Positions 16,706-25,392 of a stretch of DNA of 64,000 nt are shown piece after piece. The notes below the pieces were generated by a model. It saw nothing but the letters and a program-made list of their open reading frames with translations, had not been told where the DNA came from and did not search any database. Made by a program: the position numbers and the translations under genes. Within the stretch, counting starts at the first letter, position 1, and the number at the start of each line of letters is the position of its first letter. The stretch spans positions 2,604,001 to 2,668,000 of the forward strand of contig NZ_AP022605.1 of assembly GCF_010728155.1 (NCBI RefSeq), given 5' to 3'. The DNA is from Mycolicibacterium doricum (GTDB lineage: Bacteria > Actinomycetota > Actinomycetes > Mycobacteriales > Mycobacteriaceae).

Positions 16706-18748
16706 TCAGCCCTTCGGGATGGAGTTCTCGATCTCGTCGAGCCACACCCGCGCCGACATGTCCGACGGCGCCCGCCAGTCGCCGCGCGGGGACAGTGAAC
16801 CCCCGGCAGAGACCTTGGGGCCGTTGGGCAGAGCCGACCGCTTGAACTGGCTGAACGAGTAGAACCGCTCGGCGAAGACCTGCAGCCAGTGCCTGATCTC
16901 CTCCAGGGAGTAGGTGGGCCGCTTGCTCTCCGGGAACCCGGTGGGCCAGTCCCCGTGCTCGGCGTCGCTCCACGCGTGCCAGGCCAGGAATGCCACCTTC
17001 GACGGGCGGAACCCGTAGCGCAGCACCTGGAACAGCGAGAAGTCCTGTAGCACGTACGGGCCCACCTTGCCTTCGCTGCTCTGGATCTCCTCGTCCTCAC
17101 CGGCAGGCACCAGCTCCGGGCTGATCTCGGTGTCGAGCACCGACTTCAGCACGTCGTTGACGGTGTCGTCGAACTGCTCCGACGAGATCACCCAGCGGAT
17201 CAGGTGCTGGATCAACGTCTTCGGCACACCCCCGTTGACGTTGTAGTGCGACATCTGATCGCCCACCCCGTAGGTGGACCAGCCCAGCGCCAGCTCGGAG
17301 AGGTCTCCGGTGCCCAGCACAATACCGCCGCGCTGATTGGCAAGGCGGAAAAGGTAATCCGTCCGCAGACCGGCCTGCACGTTCTCGAATGTGACGTCGT
17401 AGACCTCCTCACCACGGGAGAAGGGGTGGTCCATCTCGCTGAGCATCAACTCGGCCGTCGACTTGATGTCGATGGTCTCGAACGTCACACCGAGCGCCTC
17501 GGCCAACCGGGTCGCGTTGTTCTTCGTGCGCTCGCCGGTGGCGAAACCCGGCAGGGTGAACGCGAGAATGTCGCTGCGCGGCCGTTCCTCACGGTCCATC
17601 GCCCGCGCCGCCACGATCAGTGCGTGTGTGGAGTCGAGACCGCCGGACAGGCCGAGCACGATCTTGGGGTAATCGAGCGCGCGCAGCCGCTGCTCGAGCC
17701 CGGCGACCTGGATGTTGTAGGCCTCGTAGCAATCCTGTTCCAGCCGTGCGGGGTCCGCGGGTACGAACGGGAACCGCTCCACCTCTCGGTACAAACCGAT
17801 GTCCCCGGTCGGTGGGTCGAGCGTGAACTCGATGCGCCGGAAGGAATCCTCGTCGATCATCTGATGGCGCCGGTTGTCGTCGAAGGTGCCCATCCGCAGT
17901 CGCTCGTTGCGCAGCAGTTCGAGGTCCACGTCGGCGACCGAGCGGCGCTCTCCCTTCGGGAACCGCTCCGACTGCGCCAGGCACAGACCGTTCTCCCAGA
18001 TCATCGTCTGCCCGTCCCAGGACAAGTCGGTCGTCGACTCCCCTTGCCCCGCCGCGGCGTACACATAGGCGGCCAGACACCGCGACGACGCCGACCGCGC
18101 GAGCAAACACCGGTCGTCGGACCGGCCGATGGTGATCGGGCTGCCCGACAGGTTGGCCAGCACCGTCGCACCGGCCAGCGCCGCCTCGGCGCTGGGCGGC
18201 ACCGGCACCCACATGTCCTCGCAGATCTCGACGTGCAGGACGAAACCGGGCAGGTCGGCGGCCTCGAACAGCAGATCGGGTCCGAACGGCACCTCCTGCC
18301 CGGCCAGCCGGATCTCGCCGCGCTCGTCGTCGCCTGCGGCGATCTGACGCTTCTCGTAGAACTCGCGATAGTTGGGGATGTAGGACTTCGGCACCACGCC
18401 GAGGAGCTGCCCGCGGTGGATCACCACCGCGGTGTTGTAGACCCGGTGGCGGTAGCGCAGCGGCGCGCCCACGACCAGCACCGGCAGCAGGTCCGCCGAC
18501 GCGGTCACGACGTCCTGCAGCGCGGCGTCGACGGCGTCGAGCAACGCGTCCTGTAGCACGATGTCCTCGATCGAGTAACCCGTCAGCGTCAGCTCCGGGA
18601 AGACGGCCAGCGCCACGTTGTCGTCATGACACTCGCGTGCCATCCGCAGGACGGACTCGGCGTTGCCCTTGGGGTCGGCGAGAAAGGTGTGATGCGTGCA
18701 TGCGGCGATGCGCGCGAAGCCGTGCCGGTACGCCGAGTAGAAATCCAT
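16706..18748 (-). CDS. nadE: Glutamine-dependent NAD+ synthetase
   Basis: This is a 680-residue two-domain enzyme. The N-terminal nitrilase-like glutaminase has the triad Glu52 (FPELTLTGY), Lys121 (VPKSYIPNY) and Cys176 (VEICEDMW). The C-terminal synthetase has the ATP pyrophosphatase loop [15 protein letters not shown]. It makes NAD from deamido-NAD using glutamine-derived ammonia and is essential in mycobacteria. ATG 18746-18748 matches the M. tuberculosis start; upstream readings run into the divergent cysteine-hydrolase gene 43 bases away, so both promoters must sit in or across that gap. Confidence 0.97.
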   Translation of the reverse strand: MDFYSAYRHGFARIAACTHHTFLADPKGNAESVLRMARECHDDNVALAVFPELTLTGYSIEDIVLQDALLDAVDAALQDVVTASADLLPVLVVGAPLRYRHRVYNTAVVIHRGQLLGVVPKSYIPNYREFYEKRQIAAGDDERGEIRLAGQEVPFGPDLLFEAADLPGFVLHVEICEDMWVPVPPSAEAALAGATVLANLSGSPITIGRSDDRCLLARSASSRCLAAYVYAAAGQGESTTDLSWDGQTMIWENGLCLAQSERFPKGERRSVADVDLELLRNERLRMGTFDDNRRHQMIDEDSFRRIEFTLDPPTGDIGLYREVERFPFVPADPARLEQDCYEAYNIQVAGLEQRLRALDYPKIVLGLSGGLDSTHALIVAARAMDREERPRSDILAFTLPGFATGERTKNNATRLAEALGVTFETIDIKSTAELMLSEMDHPFSRGEEVYDVTFENVQAGLRTDYLFRLANQRGGIVLGTGDLSELALGWSTYGVGDQMSHYNVNGGVPKTLIQHLIRWVISSEQFDDTVNDVLKSVLDTEISPELVPAGEDEEIQSSEGKVGPYVLQDFSLFQVLRYGFRPSKVAFLAWHAWSDAEHGDWPTGFPESKRPTYSLEEIRHWLQVFAERFYSFSQFKRSALPNGPKVSAGGSLSPRGDWRAPSDMSARVWLDEIENSIPKG

Positions 18749-18791
18749 GCCCACATTGTTGCCCGCAATCGTCGCGGGGTATGCAGGTGAC

Positions 18792-19331
18792 ATGACCACG
18801 ACCGCCGTGCTGATCATCGACATGATGAACACCTACGACCACGAGGACGCCGAGAAGCTCACTCCGAACGTCGAGGGAATCATCGACCCGCTGGCGAAAC
18901 TCGTCACCGATGCCCGCGCCCGCGACGATGTCGACCTCATCTACGTCAACGACAACTACGGCGACTTCAGCGCGGAGTTCAGCGACATCGTGCGCTCGGC
19001 GCTCGACGGCGAGCGTCCTGACCTTGTCAAACCCGTTGTGCCACAACAGGGTTGCCGAGTGATGACCAAGGTGCGCCACAGCGCGTTCTACGCCACGTCG
19101 CTGGCCTACCTGCTCACCCAGCTGGAACCGACGCGCGTGGTGCTGACCGGGCAGGTGACCGAACAGTGCATCCTCTACACCGCGCTCGACGCCTACGTCC
19201 GGCACTTCCCGGTTGTGATACCCGGCGATGCCGTCGCCCACATCGACGCCGAACTGGGCGAGGCGGCACTGCGGATGATGGAGCAGAACATGAGCGCCGA
19301 ACTCATCGCCGCGGCCGACTGCCTGCACTGA
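18792..19331 (+). CDS. Isochorismatase-family cysteine hydrolase
   Basis: This is a 179-residue enzyme with the family's Asp-Lys-Cys triad: Asp10 (VLIIDMMNTY), Lys93 (MTKVRHSAF) and Cys126 (LTGQVTEQCILYTA), including the cis-peptide Val-Thr before the Cys. Such enzymes hydrolyse nicotinamide, isochorismate or N-carbamoyl compounds. Nicotinamidase is possible because it is divergent from nadE and followed by an NAD-consuming sirtuin, but the metal-binding Asp-His-His pattern of PncA is not clear, so substrate is undecided. ATG 18792 is preceded by AGGTGA. Confidence 0.85.
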   Translation: MTTTAVLIIDMMNTYDHEDAEKLTPNVEGIIDPLAKLVTDARARDDVDLIYVNDNYGDFSAEFSDIVRSALDGERPDLVKPVVPQQGCRVMTKVRHSAFYATSLAYLLTQLEPTRVVLTGQVTEQCILYTALDAYVRHFPVVIPGDAVAHIDAELGEAALRMMEQNMSAELIAAADCLH

Positions 19332-19335
19332 CCAC

Positions 19336-19375
19336 CGGTGCCCGCTGTACGTCGTCGGTGCCCGCTCTACGTCGT
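19336..19375. repeat. 20-bp tandem duplication in the gap before the sirtuin gene
   Basis: The unit CGGTGCCCGCTGTACGTCGT occurs at 19336-19355 and again at 19356-19375 with one base changed (G to C). It starts five bases after the hydrolase stop. Confidence 0.93.
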
Positions 19376-19390
19376 CGTAGTCTCGATGAG

Positions 19391-20227
19391 GTGGAATCAC
19401 CGGAACTGGTCGCGCTGCTGGCCGGCCGCCGCGTCGTGGTGCTCACCGGGGCCGGTATATCGACCGACTCGGGCATCCCCGACTACCGCGGACCCGACTC
19501 GCCCCCGAGCAACCCGATGACCATCCGGCAGTTCACGTCGGACCCGACGTTGCGCCGGCGGTACTGGGCGCGCACCCACGTCGGCTGGCGGCACATGGCG
19601 GCCACCCTGCCCAATGCCGGTCACCGCGCGCTGGCCGCCTTGGAACGCGCCGGGGTCGTCACCGGGCTGATCACCCAGAACGTCGACCTCCTGCACACCA
19701 AGGCAGGCAGTCGCAACGTCGTCGACCTGCACGGCACCTACGCGCGGGTGACCTGCCTCGACTGCGGTCGTGCGATGTCGCGCGCGACGCTGGCCGAGCT
19801 GCTCGAGGCGGCCAACCCCGGATTCCTCGAGCGCGCCGAAGCGGTCGGCGGCATCGCCGTCGCCCCGGACGCCGACGCGATGATCGATGACACGGACAGC
19901 TTCCGCATCGTCGACTGTCCGGTCTGCGGCGGCATGCTCAAACCCGACATCGTGTACTTCGGTGAGAGCGTGCCGAAACCCCGTGTCGAACAGGCCTTCG
20001 CGGTGGTCGACGGTGCCGAGGCGCTGTTGGTGGCCGGCTCGTCGTTGACCGTGTTCTCCGGCTACCGGTTCGTTCGGCATGCCGCCGCGCGGGGAATGCC
20101 GGTCGCCATCGTCAACCGGGGTCGCACCCGCGGTGACGACCTCGCGACGGTGAAACTCGACAACGGATGCTCGCCGATGCTGGCGTTGCTTTCCGACGAG
20201 CTGCCCGCGCTCGCCTTCTCGGCGTAG
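19391..20227 (+). CDS. Sirtuin, NAD-dependent protein deacylase
   Basis: This is a 278-residue Sir2-family enzyme. GAGISTDSGIPDYRG starts at residue 20 and binds NAD; TQNVDLLHTKAGS carries the Asn-Val-Asp nicotinamide pocket; His in VVDLHG is the catalytic base. Two Cys pairs (CLDCG and CPVCGG) coordinate zinc. KPDIVYFGESVP and LVAGSSLTVFSGY are also canonical. The form is nearest to class II sirtuins (SIRT4-like) with possible non-acetyl deacylase activity. The GTG at 19391 is used; the open frame upstream is a shadow of the hydrolase gene. It is 59 bases downstream of that gene. Confidence 0.92.
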   Translation: MESPELVALLAGRRVVVLTGAGISTDSGIPDYRGPDSPPSNPMTIRQFTSDPTLRRRYWARTHVGWRHMAATLPNAGHRALAALERAGVVTGLITQNVDLLHTKAGSRNVVDLHGTYARVTCLDCGRAMSRATLAELLEAANPGFLERAEAVGGIAVAPDADAMIDDTDSFRIVDCPVCGGMLKPDIVYFGESVPKPRVEQAFAVVDGAEALLVAGSSLTVFSGYRFVRHAAARGMPVAIVNRGRTRGDDLATVKLDNGCSPMLALLSDELPALAFSA

Positions 20228-20245
20228 ATCGCATTAGATGGCGGG

Positions 20246-20869
20246 GTGCTTTCGGTATTCGGTGTGAGGCCCGCACCCGCTGCGATCGACGGACGGTGGG
20301 CGGTCGGCGTGGGAGACACGCTGGCCCGGCTGATACCGGCTCCCGAACCGCTTCGTGAGGTGCTGCGGCTGCTGAACCACTTCGGCGGGCTGGCCATCAG
20401 CGGTGAGGAGGTGGAGTTCGACGGTGACGGTGTGCAGTGGTCGGACGTCAAGGAGATCGAGACGCACAAGCTGGCCGGGTACCTGCTGTCCGGTGCGCTC
20501 GACAAGCAGATCGACAAACTGCCGCTGCCCTGGTTTCCGTTCCGCGGTCTGGCGCTCGGCGCCGCATCCCAGGCGGTGCTCACGGTGATCGTCGCGACCG
20601 CTGACGGTGTGTTCCGCGGTGCGTTGGCCGTGGCGATCCCCGCGGAGGTGCACTACCGCGGGTTGCTCGGCGAGCGGATGCTGTCCCCGGGAATGCTGGC
20701 CACCGTGCTGCTCGCCGATCCCGCGGTGCGCACGGCCCTCACCGCGACGGCCGCGGCACACGGCGTTGCGGTGCGTCCCGCCGACGACGACGCGCTGGAC
20801 ACCGCTCGCCGCCGGGCCGAACGGCTCAAGCGACTCGTCGCCCGCGTCCTGCGGACCCGGACGAAATAA
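20246..20869 (+). CDS. Conserved hypothetical protein, possible PH-like domain
   Basis: I do not recognise a named family. This 207-residue soluble protein has a beta-rich N-terminal half (ISGEEVEFDGDGVQWSDVKEIE reads like the start of a membrane-protein-associated PH-like domain) and a helical, Arg-rich tail. WFPFRGLALGAASQAVLTVIV is mildly hydrophobic. It begins with GTG at 20246, 18 bases after the sirtuin stop, and is probably co-transcribed with it. Codon use matches its neighbours, so it is a real gene. Confidence 0.75.
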   Translation: MLSVFGVRPAPAAIDGRWAVGVGDTLARLIPAPEPLREVLRLLNHFGGLAISGEEVEFDGDGVQWSDVKEIETHKLAGYLLSGALDKQIDKLPLPWFPFRGLALGAASQAVLTVIVATADGVFRGALAVAIPAEVHYRGLLGERMLSPGMLATVLLADPAVRTALTATAAAHGVAVRPADDDALDTARRRAERLKRLVARVLRTRTK

Positions 20870-20935
20870 CCAGTCGCGACTGGACGGACATTGCCGCGTC
20901 GTCCCTGGTTCACCTTCGACCGGCACGATCGTCGG

Positions 20936-21964
20936 ATGGCACGCAAAGCCTTCAGCGTCGCGACGTTCAATCTCTACAACCTGCAGGACGCCGGCAAGCC
21001 GATGCATCGGGGGCAGACCTGGAGCGACGCCGAATTCGACGTCAAGATCAAGTGGACCGCGTGGCAGTTGACGACGCTCGACGCCGACGTCGTCGGCCTG
21101 CAGGAGTTGTGGAGCAAGCGGGCGCTGGACGCGGTGCTTTCGGTGAACAAGCGGCTCGAAGAGGAGTACGACGTTCTGGCCGAGCCCGCCACCGGCCGCA
21201 GGATCGTCTGCGGCGCCCTGGTCCGCAAGGGTCTTCTCGACGGCGAACCCGAGTGGGTGGACAAGTTCCCCAAGGGGGTGCGACTAGAACTCGGATCCGA
21301 CCCGAACGATGCGCAGGCACCCGAGGTGAAAGTGGCGATCAATGCATTCTCACGCCCGGTCCTACGCTTCGCCGTCCGGCTGCGGGACGACCAACCTTGC
21401 ACCCAAGTCTTTGTCGCCCACTTCAAATCGAAGCTGCCCACCCAGATGTCGGACGAAGCGTGGTTCGACCGGAACCCGGATCTGTACAAGCCCCACCAAA
21501 AGGCGCTCGGCGCAGGAATATCCACGATCCGGCGAACCGCCGAGGCCGTCGCATTGCGGGTGTTGCTGACCGACGTGATGCGGGGCAGCCAGACGCCGGT
21601 CATCGTGCTCGGCGACATCAACGACGGACACACGAGCAACACGGCCAACATTCTTACCGAACAACCGCGCTATCTCGTCGGTGAGTCGGCAGGCGGTAGC
21701 GACGTCGGGCTGTACACGGCTCAGACCCTTCAGGAATACCGGGACACCCGCGACGTCTATTACACCCACATTTACCAGGGTCTTCGGGAATCACTCGACC
21801 ACGTCCTGGTCAGCGAGCAATTCTACGACAACAGCCGCAAGCGGATCTGGCTCTTCGACGGGCTGGCCATCAACAATGACCATCTCAACTTCGACAACCA
21901 CCGCGACACCGGCACGGGCGACCACGGCGTGGTCAAGGTCACCTTCGCCTATGACCCCGCATGA
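20936..21964 (+). CDS. Endonuclease/exonuclease/phosphatase family protein
   Basis: This is a 342-residue enzyme with the EEP fold motifs in order: FSVATFNLYNLQ (metal-binding Asn), VVGLQELW (metal-binding Glu), VFVAHFKSK, VIVLGDINDGHTSN (Asp and Asn of the active site) and, near the end, RESLDHVLVSEQF and GDHGVVKVTF with the catalytic Asp and His. No signal peptide is evident. The substrate could be DNA, RNA or a phosphodiester; it cannot be read from sequence. ATG 20936 follows a weak GTCGG site. The stop lies one base from the convergent proB stop. Confidence 0.85.
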   Translation: MARKAFSVATFNLYNLQDAGKPMHRGQTWSDAEFDVKIKWTAWQLTTLDADVVGLQELWSKRALDAVLSVNKRLEEEYDVLAEPATGRRIVCGALVRKGLLDGEPEWVDKFPKGVRLELGSDPNDAQAPEVKVAINAFSRPVLRFAVRLRDDQPCTQVFVAHFKSKLPTQMSDEAWFDRNPDLYKPHQKALGAGISTIRRTAEAVALRVLLTDVMRGSQTPVIVLGDINDGHTSNTANILTEQPRYLVGESAGGSDVGLYTAQTLQEYRDTRDVYYTHIYQGLRESLDHVLVSEQFYDNSRKRIWLFDGLAINNDHLNFDNHRDTGTGDHGVVKVTFAYDPA

Positions 21965-21965
21965 G

Positions 21966-23099
21966 TCACACCGCGACGAGGTCGTCGGCGTGGACCGCGG
22001 GTCTGCGCATGTCGGCGGGTAGCTCCGACGTCGAGCGGCCGAGCATGGTGGCCAGTTCGGTCGCGTCGTAGGCGACGACGCCGCGGGCGACCATGGTCGC
22101 GTCCGGCGCGCGCAACTCGACGACGTCGCCGCCGTAGAACCGCCCGGACACCGCGGTGATACCTGCCGGCAGCAGCGAACGCCGGTGTCTCACAACCGCG
22201 TCGACGGCGCCCTGGTCGAGGGTCAACGCACCGGTGGATTCGGCGGCGTACCGCACCCAGAACCGCCGCGACGACATCCGCTCCGCGCGAGGGGCGAACA
22301 CCGTGCCGACCGACGCATCGGACAGCGCGGTGGCGGCATCGGCGGCCGCGGCAAGCAGCACCGGCACGCCTGCATCGGCCGCCAGCAGCGCTGACGACAG
22401 CTTCGACGCCATGCCGCCGGTGCCCAGGCTGCTGCCTCGCCCGGCCACCACACCGTCGAGGTCGCCGGATCCGTTCACCTCGGCGATGAACCGCGCTGGG
22501 TTCTCCGGCCCCGCTTTCCGCGGATCGCCGTCGTAGAGGCCGTCGATGTCGGAGAGCAGTACGAGTGCATCGGCCCCCACCAGATGCGCCACCAGGGCCG
22601 AGAGCCGGTCGTTGTCACCGAAGCGGATCTCGTTGGTCGCCACCGTGTCGTTCTCGTTGACGATCGCCACGGCGTGCAGCGCCCGCAGCCGGTCGAGGGT
22701 GCGGGCGGCGTTGGTGTGCTGCACGCGCATCGAGATGTCGTGGGCGGTGAGCAACACCTGTCCGACGGTGCGCTGGTACCTAGCGAAAGAGCTGCTCCAC
22801 GAGTTGATCAGCGCAACCTGCCCGACGCTGGCCGCGGCCTGTTTGGTGGCCAGATCCGTCGGCCGCTTCGACAGCCGCAACGGTTCTATACCCGCGGCGA
22901 TAGCGCCCGAGGACACGATGACGACGTCGGATCCGGTCCGCATGCGGCTCTCGATTGCCTCGACCAGCGTGGCCAGCCGGTTGGCGTCGAACACCCCGGT
23001 CGGTGTGGTCAGCGCGGTGGTGCCGATCTTGACGACGACGCTGCGCGCGGTGCGGATCGCTTCGCGGTGCGCCGAGGTCCTACTGGCGGCTTCGGTCAT
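21966..23099 (-). CDS. proB: Glutamate 5-kinase
   Basis: This is a 377-residue enzyme with an amino-acid-kinase domain ([55 protein letters not shown]) and a C-terminal PUA domain (about residues 285-370, [14 protein letters not shown] onward). It phosphorylates glutamate as the first and feedback-inhibited step of proline synthesis. ATG 23097-23099 overlaps the obg stop by four bases, so it is translated from the rplU-rpmA-obg message. The partner proA is elsewhere in the window. Confidence 0.96.
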   Translation of the reverse strand: MTEAASRTSAHREAIRTARSVVVKIGTTALTTPTGVFDANRLATLVEAIESRMRTGSDVVIVSSGAIAAGIEPLRLSKRPTDLATKQAAASVGQVALINSWSSSFARYQRTVGQVLLTAHDISMRVQHTNAARTLDRLRALHAVAIVNENDTVATNEIRFGDNDRLSALVAHLVGADALVLLSDIDGLYDGDPRKAGPENPARFIAEVNGSGDLDGVVAGRGSSLGTGGMASKLSSALLAADAGVPVLLAAAADAATALSDASVGTVFAPRAERMSSRRFWVRYAAESTGALTLDQGAVDAVVRHRRSLLPAGITAVSGRFYGGDVVELRAPDATMVARGVVAYDATELATMLGRSTSELPADMRRPAVHADDLVAV

Positions 23100-24553
23100 T
23101 CCTCCCCGCCGGGTTCGTCGGTGGACTGCCGACGCTCCCGCCGGGCGATCTTGCGGTCGGCGGCCGACACGCGGTCGGTCTGCTCGAGGCGGGTGTCGGT
23201 GCCGCGGCCGGACATCTGCACGTCCACCCCGGCGGGAGTCTGCGGCTCCCAGTCGAACGTCATGTCGCCGATCGTCACCGCACAGCCGGGACGCGCGCCG
23301 AGCCGCAACAGCTCCTCTTCGACGCCGAGGCGGGCCAACCGGTCGCCGAGGTAACCGACCGCCTCGTCGTTGTCGAAATCGGTCTGGGTGATCCAGCGTT
23401 CGGGCCGGGTGCCGCGCACGACGAAGCCGCCCTCTCCGTCGGGCTGCACCGAAAACCCGGTCTCGTCGACGGGGATGGGCCTGATGACCGGGCGGCGCGG
23501 GACGACCGGAGGTTGGGCCGCGCGGTAGGTGCGGACCATGTCCCACAAAGCGAAGATGAGCCCCCGCAGACCTTCGCGCGCCACGGTGGAGACCTCGAAC
23601 ACCGGCCAGCCGAACCGCTCCGAGACCTCGTCGTGGACGAGCTCCGCCAGTTCCCTGGCATCGGGGACGTCGATCTTGTTGAGCACCACCGCGCGGGGGC
23701 GTTCGGCGAGGTCACCGAGCGCCGAATCACCCTGAAGAGTCGGACGATAAGCCGCCAATTCGGCTTCGAGCGCCTCGATGTCGGAGACCGGGTCGCGGCC
23801 GGGTTCCATGGTCGCGCAGTCGACGACGTGTACCAGCACGGCGCAGCGTTCGATGTGACGCAGGAATTCGAGGCCGAGCCCGCGCCCTTCGGAAGCACCG
23901 GGGATCAGGCCGGGAACGTCGGCGACCGTGAAGGTGTGGTCACCCGCCGACACCACCCCGAGGTTGGGCACCAGGGTGGTGAAGGGATAATCGGCGATCT
24001 TCGGCTTGGCCGCCGAGATCGTCGAGACCAGAGAGGATTTGCCCGCGGACGGGAAGCCGATCAGCGCGACGTCGGCGACCGTCTTCAGCTCCAGCGTGAG
24101 CTCTCGCACCTCACCTTTCTCGCCGAGCAGCGCGAATCCGGGCGCCCTGCGGAAGCGAGAGGCCAGCGCCGCATTACCGAGGCCGCCGCGACCGCCCGCC
24201 GCAGCTTCGAACCGGGTGCCCACACCGACGAGATCGGCCAGCACACGGCCTTCCTCGTCGAGGACTACGGTGCCGTCGGGCACCCTGAGCTCCAGGTCGG
24301 CGCCGGCCGCGCCGTCACGGTTGCTGCCCGCGCCTTGCTTGCCAGACGGGGCCGCGACATGCGGATGGAAGTGGAAGTCGAGCAGCGTGTGCACCTGCGG
24401 ATCGACGACCAGCACGATGCTTCCGCCGCGACCACCGTTACCGCCGTCCGGACCGCCGAGCGGTTTGAACTTCTCGCGGTGCACGGACGCACAGCCGTTA
24501 CCGCCGTTGCCGGCCCGCGCGTGGACGACGACGCGGTCGACAAAGCGAGGCAT
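23096..24553 (-). CDS. obg: Obg/CgtA GTPase
   Basis: The protein has 485 residues. An N-terminal glycine-rich Obg fold ([26 protein letters not shown]) is followed by a GTPase domain with G1 [10 protein letters not shown]3 DVPGL and G4 NKID, and a C-terminal OCT domain ([20 protein letters not shown]) plus a charged tail. It takes part in 50S maturation and stringent control. It lies 84 bases after rpmA, in the usual L21-L27-Obg order, and its stop overlaps proB. ATG 24551-24553. Confidence 0.97.
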   Translation of the reverse strand: MPRFVDRVVVHARAGNGGNGCASVHREKFKPLGGPDGGNGGRGGSIVLVVDPQVHTLLDFHFHPHVAAPSGKQGAGSNRDGAAGADLELRVPDGTVVLDEEGRVLADLVGVGTRFEAAAGGRGGLGNAALASRFRRAPGFALLGEKGEVRELTLELKTVADVALIGFPSAGKSSLVSTISAAKPKIADYPFTTLVPNLGVVSAGDHTFTVADVPGLIPGASEGRGLGLEFLRHIERCAVLVHVVDCATMEPGRDPVSDIEALEAELAAYRPTLQGDSALGDLAERPRAVVLNKIDVPDARELAELVHDEVSERFGWPVFEVSTVAREGLRGLIFALWDMVRTYRAAQPPVVPRRPVIRPIPVDETGFSVQPDGEGGFVVRGTRPERWITQTDFDNDEAVGYLGDRLARLGVEEELLRLGARPGCAVTIGDMTFDWEPQTPAGVDVQMSGRGTDTRLEQTDRVSAADRKIARRERRQSTDEPGGEE

Positions 24554-24637
24554 AATTGATCACTCCTTCGCCGAAACGAACATATGGGCGCTAACTTGCG
24601 AGAAGCCGGCGCGCAAACGTCGATCTCGGCGCCGGAA

Positions 24638-24904
24638 TCAAACCTCCGGTCGGGCGACCGGGACGATGTTGACGGTCTGACGACCGCGACGGCTGCCGAA
24701 TTCGACAGAGCCGGGTGCGGTGGCGAACAGTGTGTCGTCGCCGCCACGACCGACGTTCACCCCCGGGTGGAAGTGGGTGCCACGCTGGCGCACGATGATC
24801 TCGCCGGCCTTGACGACCTGGCCGCCGAAGCGCTTCACACCGAGCCGCTGGGCGGCCGAATCACGACCGTTGCGCGAGCTGGACGCGCCCTTCTTGTGTG
24901 CCAT
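24638..24904 (-). CDS. rpmA: 50S ribosomal protein L27
   Basis: This is an 88-residue bL27 beginning [20 protein letters not shown], with [20 protein letters not shown]. Its N-terminal tail reaches the peptidyl-transferase centre. The start is 14 bases after the rplU stop, with a GGAGGCGAAGAC ribosome site. It is the middle gene of rplU-rpmA-obg. There is no Firmicutes-type N-terminal extension needing cleavage. Confidence 0.98.
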   Translation of the reverse strand: MAHKKGASSSRNGRDSAAQRLGVKRFGGQVVKAGEIIVRQRGTHFHPGVNVGRGGDDTLFATAPGSVEFGSRRGRQTVNIVPVARPEV

Positions 24905-24918
24905 GTCTTCGCCTCCGC

Positions 24919-25230
24919 TTACTTGATGCCGGTGACCTTCAGGACCGTCAGCTGCTGACGGTGACCCTGACGCTTGTGGTAGCCGGTCTTGTTCTTGAAC
25001 TTGTGGATCCGGATCTTGGGGCCTTTGGTGTGCTCGAGCACCTCGCCGGTAACCGCCACCTTGGCCAGATCCTCGGCCTTGGTGGTGACGTCTGCGCCGT
25101 CGACCACCAGGGCGACCGGCAGCGACACCGACGCGCCCGGCTCGGAGTCGAGCTTCTCGACCTTGACCACATCACCAACGGCGACCTTGTACTGCTTGCC
25201 GCCGGTCTTGACGATTGCGTAGCTCGCCAT
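24919..25230 (-). CDS. rplU: 50S ribosomal protein L21
   Basis: This is a 103-residue bL21 starting [27 protein letters not shown] and ending with the [14 protein letters not shown] tail that contacts 23S rRNA. It is the first gene of the rplU-rpmA-obg-proB unit. The 162-base gap after the rne stop should hold its promoter; no strong L21 leader structure was recognised there. Confidence 0.98.
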   Translation of the reverse strand: MASYAIVKTGGKQYKVAVGDVVKVEKLDSEPGASVSLPVALVVDGADVTTKAEDLAKVAVTGEVLEHTKGPKIRIHKFKNKTGYHKRQGHRQQLTVLKVTGIK

Positions 25231-25392
25231 CGTGTCCTAGTCCTCTTCCGTAGCCGGTGCGCGTACTGCGTTGCCCTTGGGCTGCGTGCGCGGGTCTGGG
25301 TGCGGGCGTCGATCCGATCCCGCCGCCGCCGGCAGTCAGCCTGGCGGCAACTGGTCAAGGGTACGTGACCAGCGGCTAAAGGGTCAAACCGG

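Noticed and set aside
15712..17100. Minus-strand upstream extension of the proA frame
   Set aside because: The sequence is antisense to the sugar-kinase gene and nadE shadow; family alignment begins at 15711.
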